Assembly: GCF_021390515.1 (NCBI RefSeq)
Contig: NZ_JAJUXI010000004.1
Coordinates: 1-64,000, forward strand
DNA: 64,000 bases
Direction of reading: 5' to 3'
Source of the DNA: Dyadobacter sp. CY326
GTDB taxonomy: Bacteria > Bacteroidota > Bacteroidia > Cytophagales > Spirosomataceae
Made by a program: the position numbers and the translations under genes. This document shows, one piece after another, positions 45,967-55,344 of the stretch. Each line of letters begins with the position of its first letter. Within the stretch, counting starts at the first letter, position 1. The notes beneath the pieces are model-generated. The model made no database searches and was not told the origin of the DNA. It saw nothing but the letters and a program-made list of their open reading frames with translations.

Positions 45967-46998
45967 TTAATTTTCAATCGAAACCTGCGTATTTTCAGAC
46001 ACTGATTTCTTGTTTTGAACCAAAACGTATAGGAATGCAAGCGCCCCGATAATAAGCATAAAGATCATCTGCGCGCCGTGAATGAATGTGGCCAATGTAA
46101 TTCCATCATTTTGGGATAACCCATACAAAATCATCACATTACCAACGAGCAAATGGTAAGCGCCAATGCCGCCTTGCGTCGGAGCCGTCATGCCGATTGC
46201 ACCAACAACCAACAATGTCAAGCCAGCCAATGGTCCCAGATCAGACGTTTCAGGAATGCAGAAAAACAGCACATAAGAAACGAAATAATAGAAAACCCAA
46301 ATGGCAACGGTGCTAAGGATAAACAGACCAGGGCTTTTTAGTTTGCGAATGCTTAAAAAACCATCCAGCATTCCCTTTCCGAATGTGATCATCTTTTGAG
46401 CAAAAGCATTTTGGAATAACTTCTCTCTTAATGCTGCATTTTTGTAAATAATATATGCCCCAATAACGCCGAAAAGCATGAATGCAGTGAGTATGCCCAG
46501 TAATGTCGCTGCCGAATCACCCTGCCCGCCAGGAACTTTGCTTTGGAAAAAGTCAGTGAAAAATTTGCTGAGGCGATTGAATTCAAGAATAAAATTTAAA
46601 CCAATCATTAGAAGCAAGATCAACACATCGAATATACGTTCCGCCACAACCGTTCCGAAGCTCAGGTTTACGGGAATGCGTTCCAGTCTGTATAACGTTC
46701 CGCAGCGCGTTACTTCGCCCATTCGAGGCACAATGTAATTGGCAAAATAACCGGTTAAAACTGAAATAGAACTGTTGAAAAGTCCGGGTTTATGACCTAG
46801 CGGTTCCATAAGCATCCCCCAGCGCCACGCCCTCGTAATGTGTGCGCAAAGCAGCAAAGCGCATGATAAAGCAATCCATCGCCAGTCGGATTTAGCGAAC
46901 CTGTCGAGCATTTCTGCGAAGTTGATGTCTTTGAAGACAAACCAGATCAGGCCGCCTGCAAGCGCAAGCGAAATGGTGTAACGTAAAGCGCTTTTCAT
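45967..46998 (-). CDS. UPF0104 / LPG-synthase-like membrane protein
   Basis: A 343-residue protein with about eight to nine membrane segments of the lysylphosphatidylglycerol-synthase transmembrane (YbhN/AglD) family. Visible features: an N-terminal YTISLALAGGLIWFVFKDI, RAWRWGMLMEPLG, ANYIVPRMGEVTRCGTLYR, and TAPTQGGIGAYHLL near the C-terminus. Such proteins flip or modify lipids; no aminoacyltransferase domain is attached, so catalysis is not implied. Confidence 0.85.
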   Translation of the reverse strand: MKSALRYTISLALAGGLIWFVFKDINFAEMLDRFAKSDWRWIALSCALLLCAHITRAWRWGMLMEPLGHKPGLFNSSISVLTGYFANYIVPRMGEVTRCGTLYRLERIPVNLSFGTVVAERIFDVLILLLMIGLNFILEFNRLSKFFTDFFQSKVPGGQGDSAATLLGILTAFMLFGVIGAYIIYKNAALREKLFQNAFAQKMITFGKGMLDGFLSIRKLKSPGLFILSTVAIWVFYYFVSYVLFFCIPETSDLGPLAGLTLLVVGAIGMTAPTQGGIGAYHLLVGNVMILYGLSQNDGITLATFIHGAQMIFMLIIGALAFLYVLVQNKKSVSENTQVSIEN

Positions 46999-47037
46999 AG
47001 CTGATTTAAGATTTTGCGAACCTGTAAAGAAAGGAAG

Positions 47038-47388
47038 TTAAACCACAAGATGATTATTATGATCCGGAAAAACGATCATTGGCTTGAATGTTTTGGCTTC
47101 TTCCTGGCTCATGGAGCCATATGCAATGATAATGATAATGTCACCGATCTGGACTCTTCTTGCGGCAGCGCCATTCAAACAGATCATTCCTGAGCCTCTT
47201 TCACCCTTGATAACGTAGGTTACAAAGCGCTCCCCGTTATTGTTATTTACAATGTGAACTTGTTCGTTTTCAACCAATCCGGCGGCATCGATCAGGTCTT
47301 CGTCGATGGTGATGCTGCCTACGTAATTCAACTCCGCCTGAGTCACCTTAACCCGGTGAATCTTCGATTTCATGAGTGTTATTTGCAT
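47038..47388 (-). CDS. panD: Aspartate 1-decarboxylase
   Basis: PanD makes beta-alanine from aspartate for pantothenate. I take ATG 47388 (116 residues): this puts the self-cleaving Gly24-Ser25 (YVGSITID) at the same numbers as in E. coli PanD, where Ser25 becomes the pyruvoyl group. [14 protein letters not shown] precedes it and [21 protein letters not shown] follows. The frame is open to 47463 but those residues are not PanD-like. panC is 1.7 kb away on the same strand, separated by a plus-strand oxidoreductase. Confidence 0.93.
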   Translation of the reverse strand: MQITLMKSKIHRVKVTQAELNYVGSITIDEDLIDAAGLVENEQVHIVNNNNGERFVTYVIKGERGSGMICLNGAAARRVQIGDIIIIIAYGSMSQEEAKTFKPMIVFPDHNNHLVV

Positions 47389-47579
47389 TACCGGGTAATG
47401 TAAGTCGGGAAAAAATTTATGCTTATTCACCCCAAAGTTAAGGGAATAATATACAGCCTTCAAAACATCCCCGTTATGGTTACGGTTCCCATTTCACAAT
47501 TCGGGGCGCTGCAAGTAATTATCATGACAAGTATGCTTTAAACAATATTATCCACTTTATCTTTTCACTATCAAATCAG

Positions 47580-49052
47580 ATGAGTTCAGAAAATAAACCG
47601 AAGGATGTAAAGCGCCGGGAGTTTTTGCAAAAAACGACGGCAGCAGCGATTGGAAGTTTCTTTATTGTCCCACGCCATGTGCTGGGCAAAGGCTTCGTGG
47701 CACCAAGTGACAAATTAAACATTGCAGGAATAGGGGTTGGCGGAAAGGGTTTTTCAGATACAAATAATGCGTGGAATAAAGGTGCAGAAAATCTTGTAGC
47801 GCTTTGCGACGTGGATTGGGGTCAAGCCAAAAAGAATTTTGAGCTTCATCCAGATGCGAAGAAATACAAGGATTTTAGAAAGATGTTTGATGAAATGGAA
47901 AAGGACATTGACGCAGTAACCGTTTCAACCACTGACCATATGCACGCCATTATTGCGATGGCAGCCATGCAGCGCGGCAAGCACGTATATGTGCAAAAGC
48001 CATTGACACACGACATTTATGAAGCGCGGATGCTGACCGAAGCAGCGCGTAAATACAAAGTGGTAACCCAAATGGGAAACCAGGGCGCTTCTAACCCTGC
48101 ACAAACCCAAATGAAAGAATGGTTTACAAAAGGCCTGATCGGCAATGTGCATGAAGCGCATGTTTGGACCAATCGTCCGGTGTGGCCACAAGGAATTCCG
48201 GTTCCAACCGAAAAATTCCCTGTTCCGGCAGACATTGACTGGGAACTTTGGGTAGGGTCGGCTGAATGGGTGGATTATAACCCGGCCTGGCATCCATTCA
48301 AATGGCGAGGCTGGTGGAATTTTGGAACCGGCGCATTAGGCGATATGGGCTGCCACCTGATCGACCCCGCTTTCCGCACATTAGGACTGGGTTATCCAAC
48401 GGAATTGGAATGCAGCGTAGGACAAGTTTTCATTAAAGACTGGACTCCTGAATACATTCCCGAAGGCTGCCCACCATCATCGCGTGTGCAACTCAAATTC
48501 CCTGCAAACAAGATTAACAAATCCGAAGTGACATTAACCTGGCACGACGGCGGTTTGCGTCCTTTCCACCCGGAAATTATTCCTGCAAATGATCCGCTTG
48601 GAGAGCCAGACAGCAGCAATGGTGTTTTGTTAATCGGGGAAAAAGGCGTGATGACCTGCGGAACGTATGGAATTACCCCAAAACTTTACCTAAATGACGG
48701 GACGAAACTTGAATACAAGCAAGGTGATTTTGGTAACAAATACACCCCAATGGCAGAATTCGGTCACCACGTTTCCTGGACAGACGCGTGCAAAGCAGGT
48801 TTCAACAGCAAGGAGCATAAAGCATTAACCTCATCATTTGACTACGCTGGGCCTTTGACCGAAACCGTAATCATGGGTAACCTCGGAATTCGCAGCTACA
48901 ACTTGCGCACGGCAAAAGCAGATGGCAAAGGATTTGACTATCCAGGTCGTAAGAAACTGCTTTGGGATGGTAATAATATGAAGGTCACCAACTTTGACGA
49001 GGCGAACCAGTTTGTGAAAAGGAAATATAGAGGCGATTGGAAATTGTCGTAA
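47580..49052 (+). CDS. Gfo/Idh/MocA-family oxidoreductase, exported
   Basis: A 490-residue NAD(P)-dependent oxidoreductase preceded by a twin-arginine-like signal (KRREFLQKTTAAAIGSFFIVP). The Rossmann domain begins KLNIAGIGVGGKG (near residue 45), with the family motif QKPLTHDIYEARML (near 145) holding the Lys-Pro pair. A long C-terminal domain includes GALGDMGCHLIDPAFR. Periplasmic members of this family are common in Cytophagales and act on sugars or sugar acids; the substrate here is not known. Confidence 0.87.
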   Translation: MSSENKPKDVKRREFLQKTTAAAIGSFFIVPRHVLGKGFVAPSDKLNIAGIGVGGKGFSDTNNAWNKGAENLVALCDVDWGQAKKNFELHPDAKKYKDFRKMFDEMEKDIDAVTVSTTDHMHAIIAMAAMQRGKHVYVQKPLTHDIYEARMLTEAARKYKVVTQMGNQGASNPAQTQMKEWFTKGLIGNVHEAHVWTNRPVWPQGIPVPTEKFPVPADIDWELWVGSAEWVDYNPAWHPFKWRGWWNFGTGALGDMGCHLIDPAFRTLGLGYPTELECSVGQVFIKDWTPEYIPEGCPPSSRVQLKFPANKINKSEVTLTWHDGGLRPFHPEIIPANDPLGEPDSSNGVLLIGEKGVMTCGTYGITPKLYLNDGTKLEYKQGDFGNKYTPMAEFGHHVSWTDACKAGFNSKEHKALTSSFDYAGPLTETVIMGNLGIRSYNLRTAKADGKGFDYPGRKKLLWDGNNMKVTNFDEANQFVKRKYRGDWKLS

Positions 49053-49068
49053 GGGCGCCAGGGCGTTT

Positions 49069-49101
49069 AGACTTCCCAAGTCTCCAAGACTTGGGAAGTC
49101 T
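49069..49101. terminator. Bidirectional terminator between oxidoreductase and panC
   Basis: Stem AGACTTCCCAAGTCT paired with its complement AGACTTGGGAAGTCT across a short loop, between convergent genes. It is 27/31 identical to the hairpin at 2533-2563 and two of the four differences keep a base pair. Confidence 0.75.
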
Positions 49102-49103
49102 TC

Positions 49104-49946
49104 CTAGAAAACCACATTATCAATCAACCTCACCGGACCTAAAAACGCTGCTACGCAAATGGCATTTGTCCCGGGTGCTCCAATCGTTGAAACGGGCTGC
49201 AATGTCTTCACATTGACAACCTCAAAATAATCAAGCGTAAATTCCTTAATGCTTCCAAAATCTTCACTCGCTGATTGAATAACCGTTTTGACGTCTTCGG
49301 CGCTTAGCAAGCGCTTTTTCGCATCATCCAAAATTCTGTAAATATGTGGCGCAATGGCTCGTTCAGTATCATTAAGCCTGCGGTTGCGGGACGACATGGC
49401 TAGTCCGTCTCTTTCTCTAATGGTTGGGCAGACGATGAGTTCGAGATTGAATGCAAGATCAGCAACCAGTTGTTGAATAATCGAAACCTGTTGTAAATCC
49501 TTTTGACCAAAATACGCGCGGTGCGGAGAAACGATGTGAAAGAGCTTTGAAACGACAATGCCGACTCCATTGAAATGTCCTGGCCGGGAAGCGCCTTCCA
49601 TTACACTTTCCAAAGACCCGAAATTAATGACCAGTGAAGGTTTTTCAAGATACATTTCCTCAACCGACGGCGCAAAAACCGCAGTGCAGCCGGCTCTTTC
49701 CAACATTGCGCAGTCTTCTTCCAGCGTGCGCGGATATTTTAGCAGGTCTTCCGGATTGTTGAACTGCGCAGGATTAACGAAAACACTGCAAACAGTAATG
49801 TCATTTTCCTTCGTGGATGCGTCAACGAGCGAAATATGGCCATCGTGCAAAGCGCCCATCGTGGGAATTAAGCCGATTGTCTTTTGCTGTAAAAGTTGTT
49901 GATCGAGGAAACTGCGAAGGCCTTTGATTGAAGTAAATACTTCCAT
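49104..49946 (-). CDS. panC: Pantothenate synthetase
   Basis: PanC joins pantoate and beta-alanine using ATP. The 280 residues are full length. ATP-binding HxGH motif in MGALHDGHISLVDAS (near residue 33), VSVFVNPAQFNNPEDL-type segment (SVFVNPAQFN), YFGQKDLQQV and the KMSKS-like GLAMSSRNRRL. It works with panD in this window. The upstream gene is divergent. Confidence 0.95.
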   Translation of the reverse strand: MEVFTSIKGLRSFLDQQLLQQKTIGLIPTMGALHDGHISLVDASTKENDITVCSVFVNPAQFNNPEDLLKYPRTLEEDCAMLERAGCTAVFAPSVEEMYLEKPSLVINFGSLESVMEGASRPGHFNGVGIVVSKLFHIVSPHRAYFGQKDLQQVSIIQQLVADLAFNLELIVCPTIRERDGLAMSSRNRRLNDTERAIAPHIYRILDDAKKRLLSAEDVKTVIQSASEDFGSIKEFTLDYFEVVNVKTLQPVSTIGAPGTNAICVAAFLGPVRLIDNVVF

Positions 49947-50088
49947 TGAAAAAGTGGAATCAGAGGGAGTAATCAGACCGTGAAGAATGCTTTTCTATAA
50001 TACGAATAGCAATCAATGGTCGATGAAAAAAATTTGGAATGGGAATTCCCAAACTGAGCGCAATATGACATTTAGTTTGGAATATTTT

Positions 50089-50119
50089 TTGATTTTGCCA
50101 TTTTTTTTGTATAATTTTG
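50089..50119 (+). promoter_or_regulatory. Promoter of the glycogen synthase-like gene
   Basis: TTG (50089-50091), 20 nt, TAATTTTG (50112-50119), 34 nt before the ATG at 50154. Confidence 0.62.
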
Positions 50120-50153
50120 CAAAACTTTTTTTCACAAACTGCTAAAAACATCT

Positions 50154-50960
50154 ATGGAGAAACTACGAATTTTGTATGTAGCCAGTGAAATCAACCCTTT
50201 CCTCCAAACCACCGATGTTGCCGATTACGTAAGGAAACTTCCTCAGGCAATGCAGGAACGAGGTGCAGAAATTAGAATTCTTGTCCCCCGTTTTGGTCTT
50301 ATCAATGAACGCAAAAACCGGCTTCATGAAGTAGTTCGACTGTCAGGAATAAACATTACCGTAGGAGATGAAGAGAAGCCATTGATCATTAAAGTTGCTT
50401 CCATCCCCAATGCGAAACTGCAAGTATATTTTATTGATAATGACGATTATTTCCACCGCAAATCTGTATTCTTCGATAAGGAGAATAACTTTTACGATGA
50501 CAATGATGAGCGCGCGATTTTCTTCTGCAAAGGTGTGTTGGAAACCGTAAAAAAACTGGGTTGGGCGCCTGATGTAGTGCATTGCAACGACTGGATGACG
50601 GCCTTGATTCCATTGTATCTGAAAACCACTTATCGCAACGATCCAATGTTCAAGGATACGAAAAGTGTGTTCACAGTGCATAATAATGCTTTTGACTACA
50701 AATTCGACGCTGATTTACATAACAAGGCAAAAGCAATGGATGTAAGCGATGAAGCCCTGGCTCATTTGCGTTCTAATGATTTTGAAGGATTTGTTAAAAT
50801 CGGTTGTGCATACGCAGACGCAGTTTTGAAAGCGGACGATCATTGCAGCGAAAGTCTGAACCAGATTTTCAACAATGCGCCTAAGCGTGTTGAACTTGAT
50901 GAACAGGACGAAAAGTTCTCCGAATCGTATTACAACTTGTATACAGATTTGATGAGCTGA
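50154..50960 (+). CDS. Glycogen/starch synthase N-terminal (GT5) domain protein
   Basis: A 268-residue protein matching only the N-terminal Rossmann half of glycogen synthase: ILYVASEINPFLQTTDVADYVRKLP, LGWAPDVVHCNDWMTALIPLYLK and VFTVHNNAFDYKFD. The C-terminal half that binds ADP-glucose in GT-B enzymes is missing and there is no downstream frame that would supply it. The usual KxGGL substrate loop is replaced by TTDVADY. It is therefore unlikely to be a normal glycogen synthase; short homologues of this type appear in Cytophagales, so it is probably an intact gene with a different role. Confidence 0.8.
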   Translation: MEKLRILYVASEINPFLQTTDVADYVRKLPQAMQERGAEIRILVPRFGLINERKNRLHEVVRLSGINITVGDEEKPLIIKVASIPNAKLQVYFIDNDDYFHRKSVFFDKENNFYDDNDERAIFFCKGVLETVKKLGWAPDVVHCNDWMTALIPLYLKTTYRNDPMFKDTKSVFTVHNNAFDYKFDADLHNKAKAMDVSDEALAHLRSNDFEGFVKIGCAYADAVLKADDHCSESLNQIFNNAPKRVELDEQDEKFSESYYNLYTDLMS

Positions 50961-51012
50961 TCCATATAGATTCACTGAAAGGAGATGGGGGTCCACATGG
51001 ATCGCCATTTTT
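50958..51012 (+). terminator. Possible terminator after the GT5 protein gene
   Basis: Arms GATCCAT and ATGGATC separated by about 30 nt, followed by GCCA and a T-run. It overlaps the stop codon region; the large loop makes it weak. Confidence 0.4.
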
Positions 51013-51175
51013 TTTGTGCCCAAGCTGGCGAAACCATTTAAAGGGTGTGTTCGAGCACTCTTGCGAAATTGGATATTTTTTAGTAATTAATTAAAATTAA
51101 GCTTGTTATGCATAGCTGATTGCTATTTATTTGCATGGAATTATATTGATATACACGCAAACAAAATACTGAAAT

Positions 51176-53014
51176 ATGTGCGGAATTGTAGCCTATGTGG
51201 GAGTAAGAGAAGCTTATCCCCTCATTCTGAAAGGTCTGAAAAGATTGGAATATCGTGGTTATGACAGCTCGGGCATTGCCTTGTTGGAAAATGACAAATT
51301 GGATATTTATAAGAAGAAGGGCAAGGTTTCTGATCTGGAAAGTGAGCTTGCTGCCAAACACCTGACCGCTTCAATCGGCATCGGACATACGCGCTGGGCA
51401 ACACACGGCGAACCCAATGACGTGAATGCGCATCCGCACTATTCCAATAACCGCAGACTTTCGATCATTCATAATGGGATCATTGAAAACTACGCCGCGA
51501 TCAAACAAAATCTGATTTCAAAAGGACATAAGTTCCTGAGCGACACGGACACGGAAGTGTTGATCCATTTTATCGAAGACATTCAGCAGGAGACGGGTGG
51601 ATCACTCGAATCGGCGGTGAAGCTTGCATTGAAGGAAGTCGTAGGTGCTTATGCCATTGTGGTTATGTCCGTAGATCATCCGGGGCAACTCATTGCAGCC
51701 AGAAAAGGAAGTCCGCTCGTGATTGGCATTGGAGAAGATGAGTTTTTCTTCGCTTCGGACGCCACGCCCATTATCGAATACACGAAGAATGTCGTTTATC
51801 TGGATGATTACGAGGTTGCTGTGGTCAAAAACGGCAAGCTTAGCATTCAAAATCTGGACAACACCGAAACGATTCCTTACATCCAGAAACTTGAAATGGA
51901 ACTGGAAAACATTGAAAAAGGTGGTTATGACCATTTCATGATCAAGGAAATTTTCGAGCAGCCGCGTTCCATTGCAGATAGCATGAGGGGCCGTTTGCGT
52001 GCAGACAATGCACATTTGCAGCTTGGTGGGTTGAATAACTATCTAGACAAGTTAGCAGCCTCCGATCGCATTGTGATCGTTGGATGCGGGACTTCCTGGC
52101 ATGCCGGGCTTGTTGCCGAATACTTGTTTGAGGAGTTGGCAAGAGTGAATGTGGAAGTTGAATATGCTTCGGAATTCCGTTATCGCAACCCGGTTATTAA
52201 TGAAAAAGACATTGTTATCGCCATTTCCCAGTCCGGCGAAACGGCTGATACACTTGCAGCCATTGAACTGGCAAAGTCCAAGGGAGCAACGATATTTGGC
52301 GTCTGCAATGTGGTGGGATCTTCGATCGCACGTGCAACGGACGCCGGCGCTTATACACACGCAGGCCCGGAAATTGGCGTCGCGAGCACCAAAGCCTTTA
52401 CTGCACAAGTGACCGTGCTGACTTTGATTGCCATTGCAACAGCCAAAAGGAAGGGCACAATATCAGAAGAAACTTACCGCCAGCTTTTGATCGAGCTGGA
52501 AACGATTCCTTCTAAGGTTGACAAAGTGTTTGAGAATGCGGACAAAATCAAGGAAATCGCATTTATCTTCACCTATGCACGTAACTTCATTTATCTCGGA
52601 CGCGGGCTTAATTTCCCCGTCGCATTGGAAGGCGCTCTCAAATTGAAAGAGATTTCCTACATCCACGCAGAAGGTTATCCCGCCGCAGAAATGAAGCACG
52701 GTCCCATCGCATTGATTGACGAGGATATGCCGGTTGTTTTCCTGGCAACCAAGGATGGCTCGTATGAGAAAATCGTATCAAACATTCAGGAAGTGAAAGC
52801 CAGAAAGGGAAGAGTTATCGCCATTGTTACTGAGGGAGATACGCTGATTCCGGGCATGGTTGACTTTGTTATTGAAGTTCCAAAAGTGCATGAGTTGCTG
52901 ACGCCGCTGGTGTCCGTCATTCCCTTGCAGTTACTTTCCTATTACATTGCCGTCATGCGCGGCAGGAATGTGGATCAGCCCAGAAATCTTGCAAAGTCCG
53001 TCACCGTGGAATAA
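51176..53014 (+). CDS. glmS: Glutamine--fructose-6-phosphate aminotransferase (isomerising)
   Basis: GlmS makes glucosamine-6-phosphate from fructose-6-phosphate and glutamine, the entry to amino-sugar and cell-wall synthesis. The 612 residues are full length. The catalytic Cys2 follows Met1 (CGIVAYVGV), then GHTRWATHGEPN and HNGIIENY in the glutaminase domain; two SIS domains follow (GCGTSWHAGL, SQSGETADTLAAI, GRGLNFPVALEGALKLKEISYIH, ending AKSVTVE). A terminator at 53034-53074 ends the unit. No glmS ribozyme-like structure was evident upstream. Confidence 0.97.
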   Translation: MCGIVAYVGVREAYPLILKGLKRLEYRGYDSSGIALLENDKLDIYKKKGKVSDLESELAAKHLTASIGIGHTRWATHGEPNDVNAHPHYSNNRRLSIIHNGIIENYAAIKQNLISKGHKFLSDTDTEVLIHFIEDIQQETGGSLESAVKLALKEVVGAYAIVVMSVDHPGQLIAARKGSPLVIGIGEDEFFFASDATPIIEYTKNVVYLDDYEVAVVKNGKLSIQNLDNTETIPYIQKLEMELENIEKGGYDHFMIKEIFEQPRSIADSMRGRLRADNAHLQLGGLNNYLDKLAASDRIVIVGCGTSWHAGLVAEYLFEELARVNVEVEYASEFRYRNPVINEKDIVIAISQSGETADTLAAIELAKSKGATIFGVCNVVGSSIARATDAGAYTHAGPEIGVASTKAFTAQVTVLTLIAIATAKRKGTISEETYRQLLIELETIPSKVDKVFENADKIKEIAFIFTYARNFIYLGRGLNFPVALEGALKLKEISYIHAEGYPAAEMKHGPIALIDEDMPVVFLATKDGSYEKIVSNIQEVKARKGRVIAIVTEGDTLIPGMVDFVIEVPKVHELLTPLVSVIPLQLLSYYIAVMRGRNVDQPRNLAKSVTVE

Positions 53015-53033
53015 CGAATTGGGTAAAAATAGC

Positions 53034-53074
53034 AAAAGCGAAATTGTCTCATGGGCAGTTTCGCTTTTTGTTTT
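53034..53074 (+). terminator. Terminator of glmS
   Basis: Arms AAAAGCGAAAtTG and CAgTTTCGCTTTT followed by TGTTTTG, about 20 nt past the glmS stop. Confidence 0.82.
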
Positions 53075-53138
53075 GTGCTCGTCAAAATGGGAAATATTGT
53101 TTGGCTCTTTTCGTTAGTTTTGCGCGTTCAGTTTCTCT

Positions 53139-53738
53139 ATGACACATTCTCAGATGCTAAAATCATTGCTTTATCTCCTCATCATCAGTGTTGTAACTTT
53201 TTCTTGCACCAAAAAGGAGGAACGTTATGTCCCCAAACCGAAAGGGTTTAACCGGGTGGAATTGCCCGAACATGCATATCAAAAACTGACGCAGGATCAC
53301 CCCTACACATTTGAGGTTTCCAAATATGCGCAGGTTGTTCCGGATACATTTGCAATGGCTGGAAAGGATTGGATTTTTATTAATTATCCACAATTCAACG
53401 CCAACATTCAGATCACTTATAAAGCGATTGATAACAAGCCAGCCAACCTGAAAGACTTCATTAATGACTCTTACAAATTGGCCAGCAAGCATCAGATTCG
53501 TGCTTCTGCCATTCAGGAACAGCGGGTTTTGGGCAAAACAGGGAAAACGGCAATCCTCTTCAAGATCGATGGCGATGTGCCAAGTCCGTATCAATTTTAC
53601 ACAACCGACAGCACCAGGCATTTCATGCGTGGAGCCATTTACTTCCCCACCGCCACTAAAAACGATTCGCTTGCACCGGTCATTGATTATTTGCAAAAAG
53701 ACATGGTACAACTTTTGAATACATTGAACTGGAGATAA
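53139..53738 (+). CDS. gldD: Gliding motility lipoprotein GldD
   Basis: A 199-residue lipoprotein: lipobox VVTFSC (Cys23), then the GldD signature YVPKPKGFNRVELPEHAYQ and DWIFINYPQFNANIQITYK, MRGAIYFPTATKNDSLAPVIDYL. GldD is needed for gliding in Flavobacterium and belongs to the set of proteins that accompany T9SS. A TAGTTTTG at 53115-53122 is a likely -7 element, with a TTG only 15 nt upstream. Confidence 0.92.
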   Translation: MTHSQMLKSLLYLLIISVVTFSCTKKEERYVPKPKGFNRVELPEHAYQKLTQDHPYTFEVSKYAQVVPDTFAMAGKDWIFINYPQFNANIQITYKAIDNKPANLKDFINDSYKLASKHQIRASAIQEQRVLGKTGKTAILFKIDGDVPSPYQFYTTDSTRHFMRGAIYFPTATKNDSLAPVIDYLQKDMVQLLNTLNWR

Positions 53739-53752
53739 AAATATGAAAGGCG

Positions 53753-53783
53753 TTGCTGCGGAATGTGCGACGCCGTATCTTTG
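53753..53783 (+). promoter_or_regulatory. Promoter of the IrrE-like gene at 53810
   Basis: TTG (53753-53755), 20 nt, TATCTTTG (53776-53783), 26 nt before ATG 53810. It also shows that an in-frame start at 53753 cannot be used. Confidence 0.6.
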
Positions 53784-53809
53784 AAGTTCTCATCTCAACA
53801 ACTTATCAA

Positions 53810-54526
53810 ATGGCTAAAAAGCAACCAAAAAACCAGTTACTTCTCGATTTTTCGGTGCGTGGCAACCGGATTGTCCTACACTTGGGCCAGGTCGAAAGTC
53901 AGCGTTTGGCGGATCAGCTTTTCAATGGTTTGGTAAATGGAGACTGGATGATTGAACCTGCTGGCGCAGTTGCCGACATCTCTTATGCGCAAGATATTGT
54001 GCATCAAATAGGTCACAAACTTCCTTATCCTGAGGGAATTAAGATTGCGCAACTGCACAATGTTGATCCAAATTTCAAAGGATTTTCAGCGATTTTCCGT
54101 CAAAAAGGCTGGGTGTTTGTCAATGCGGCTTCGGAGATTAATGAGCGTAATTATCACATTCATTTACTCACGGTTTCGTTGGGATTGCATACGTTATATG
54201 CCAATACAAGCTCACTTGCTGCCCGCTCGGAACAATTGATTTTTGAAGCATTAATGCCATTTGAAGACGTTGAAAGCTTTTTCCGTAATGACATTTCCAA
54301 AATCCCGGGATTCCTTGCATCGGACATTGCCCACTTTTTCAAAGTGCCGTTCCCGATGGTTTTAAAAAGGGCTTTGGCATTAAAAATTATCAGTGATGAT
54401 CAATATCGCAAGTTTATGACCGTCATTCCAGTTGCTTCGTCCAAGCCACGCGAGCTTTTTGTTTCGCCGGATGGAAACATTGATGACCTCGAAGCACAGC
54501 TGTTCTCACAAGGAATGGAAGATTAA
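53810..54526 (+). CDS. Possible degenerate ImmA/IrrE-like protein
   Basis: A 238-residue soluble protein with no signal peptide. The middle (YHIHLLTVSLGLHTLYA ... SSLAARSEQLIFEALMPFEDVESF) and the end of that domain (SDIAHFFKVPFPMVLKRALALKIIS) follow the ImmA/IrrE (M78) layout, in which HExxH is followed by an E-containing FAxxLLMP helix and a VS..xxxRL helix. Here HExxH is replaced by LGLHT, so zinc catalysis is doubtful. This is a fold-level inference from motif order only; it may be another small family. Own promoter at 53753-53783. Confidence 0.5.
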   Translation: MAKKQPKNQLLLDFSVRGNRIVLHLGQVESQRLADQLFNGLVNGDWMIEPAGAVADISYAQDIVHQIGHKLPYPEGIKIAQLHNVDPNFKGFSAIFRQKGWVFVNAASEINERNYHIHLLTVSLGLHTLYANTSSLAARSEQLIFEALMPFEDVESFFRNDISKIPGFLASDIAHFFKVPFPMVLKRALALKIISDDQYRKFMTVIPVASSKPRELFVSPDGNIDDLEAQLFSQGMED

Positions 54527-54533
54527 ATGTCCA

Positions 54534-55325
54534 TCATTTTACATGCAGATTACTCAAATCGGGTAGGGGACTGACCGACGTCCATCCTCCATCCACGACG
54601 AGACTTTGTCCCGTAATGTGCCCGGAATGTGGCGATAGGAGGAATAGTGCTGCATTTGCAATGTCTTCACAAATCGCAGGTCGGCCCATTGGGGTTATGG
54701 CAGACCAAATTTTAGGATAAGTCGGATCTTCTGCCAGCGTTCTTTCCGTTAATGTGGCGCCGGGAGCCACCGTGTTGATGGTGATGCCATGAGGAGACAA
54801 TTCCAAAACCAGATTTTTCGCAAGCATTTCCAGCCCGGCCTTTGTCATTGCATATGCGCCCAAGAACTGATGCGCCTGATGCCCTACAACTGAGGACATT
54901 AACAAAATCCTGCCGCCACTTTTTTGAGCGCGCATTTGCCTTGCTCCCGCCTGGGTCAACAAAAACGAACCCATTAAATTGAGTTCAAGCACTTTTCGGA
55001 GATTTTCTTCCGGATATTCAAAAAAGTCACCGAAAAGCGTAATTCCAGCATTGGCAACCACAATGCTAAGGTGTCCAAAGCATTTGATCGCTTCTTCCAC
55101 CATGCCTTCAATCACTTCAAGCTTGGACGCATCGCCCGCGAAAGCAATGCATTCGCCTTCCTTATTACGAATTTTTTCAGCAGCTTCTGATGCCAGTGAA
55201 GCGTCGAAATCATTCAGAATTACGCATGCGCCTTGACAAGCCAGTTGTTTGGCAATCTCAAAACCAATTCCCTGGCCCGCTCCCGTTACAATTGCGACTT
55301 GATTATCAAATAGTTGGCTACTCAT
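54534..55325 (-). CDS. Short-chain dehydrogenase/reductase
   Basis: A 263-residue classical SDR. Coenzyme loop VTGAGQGIGFEIA (TGxxxGIG), VVANAGITLFG (NAG), catalytic Ser in LMSSVVG, YxxxK in GAYAMTKAGLEML, and GQSLVVDGGW at the end. The Asp in LNDFD after the second strand suggests NAD(H). A sugar-acid dehydratase lies upstream on the same strand, with a hairpin between them, so a role in the same sugar-acid pathway is plausible but unproven. Confidence 0.9.
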   Translation of the reverse strand: MSSQLFDNQVAIVTGAGQGIGFEIAKQLACQGACVILNDFDASLASEAAEKIRNKEGECIAFAGDASKLEVIEGMVEEAIKCFGHLSIVVANAGITLFGDFFEYPEENLRKVLELNLMGSFLLTQAGARQMRAQKSGGRILLMSSVVGHQAHQFLGAYAMTKAGLEMLAKNLVLELSPHGITINTVAPGATLTERTLAEDPTYPKIWSAITPMGRPAICEDIANAALFLLSPHSGHITGQSLVVDGGWTSVSPLPDLSNLHVK

Positions 55326-55344
55326 CCTTATCGTTTAAAATGAA

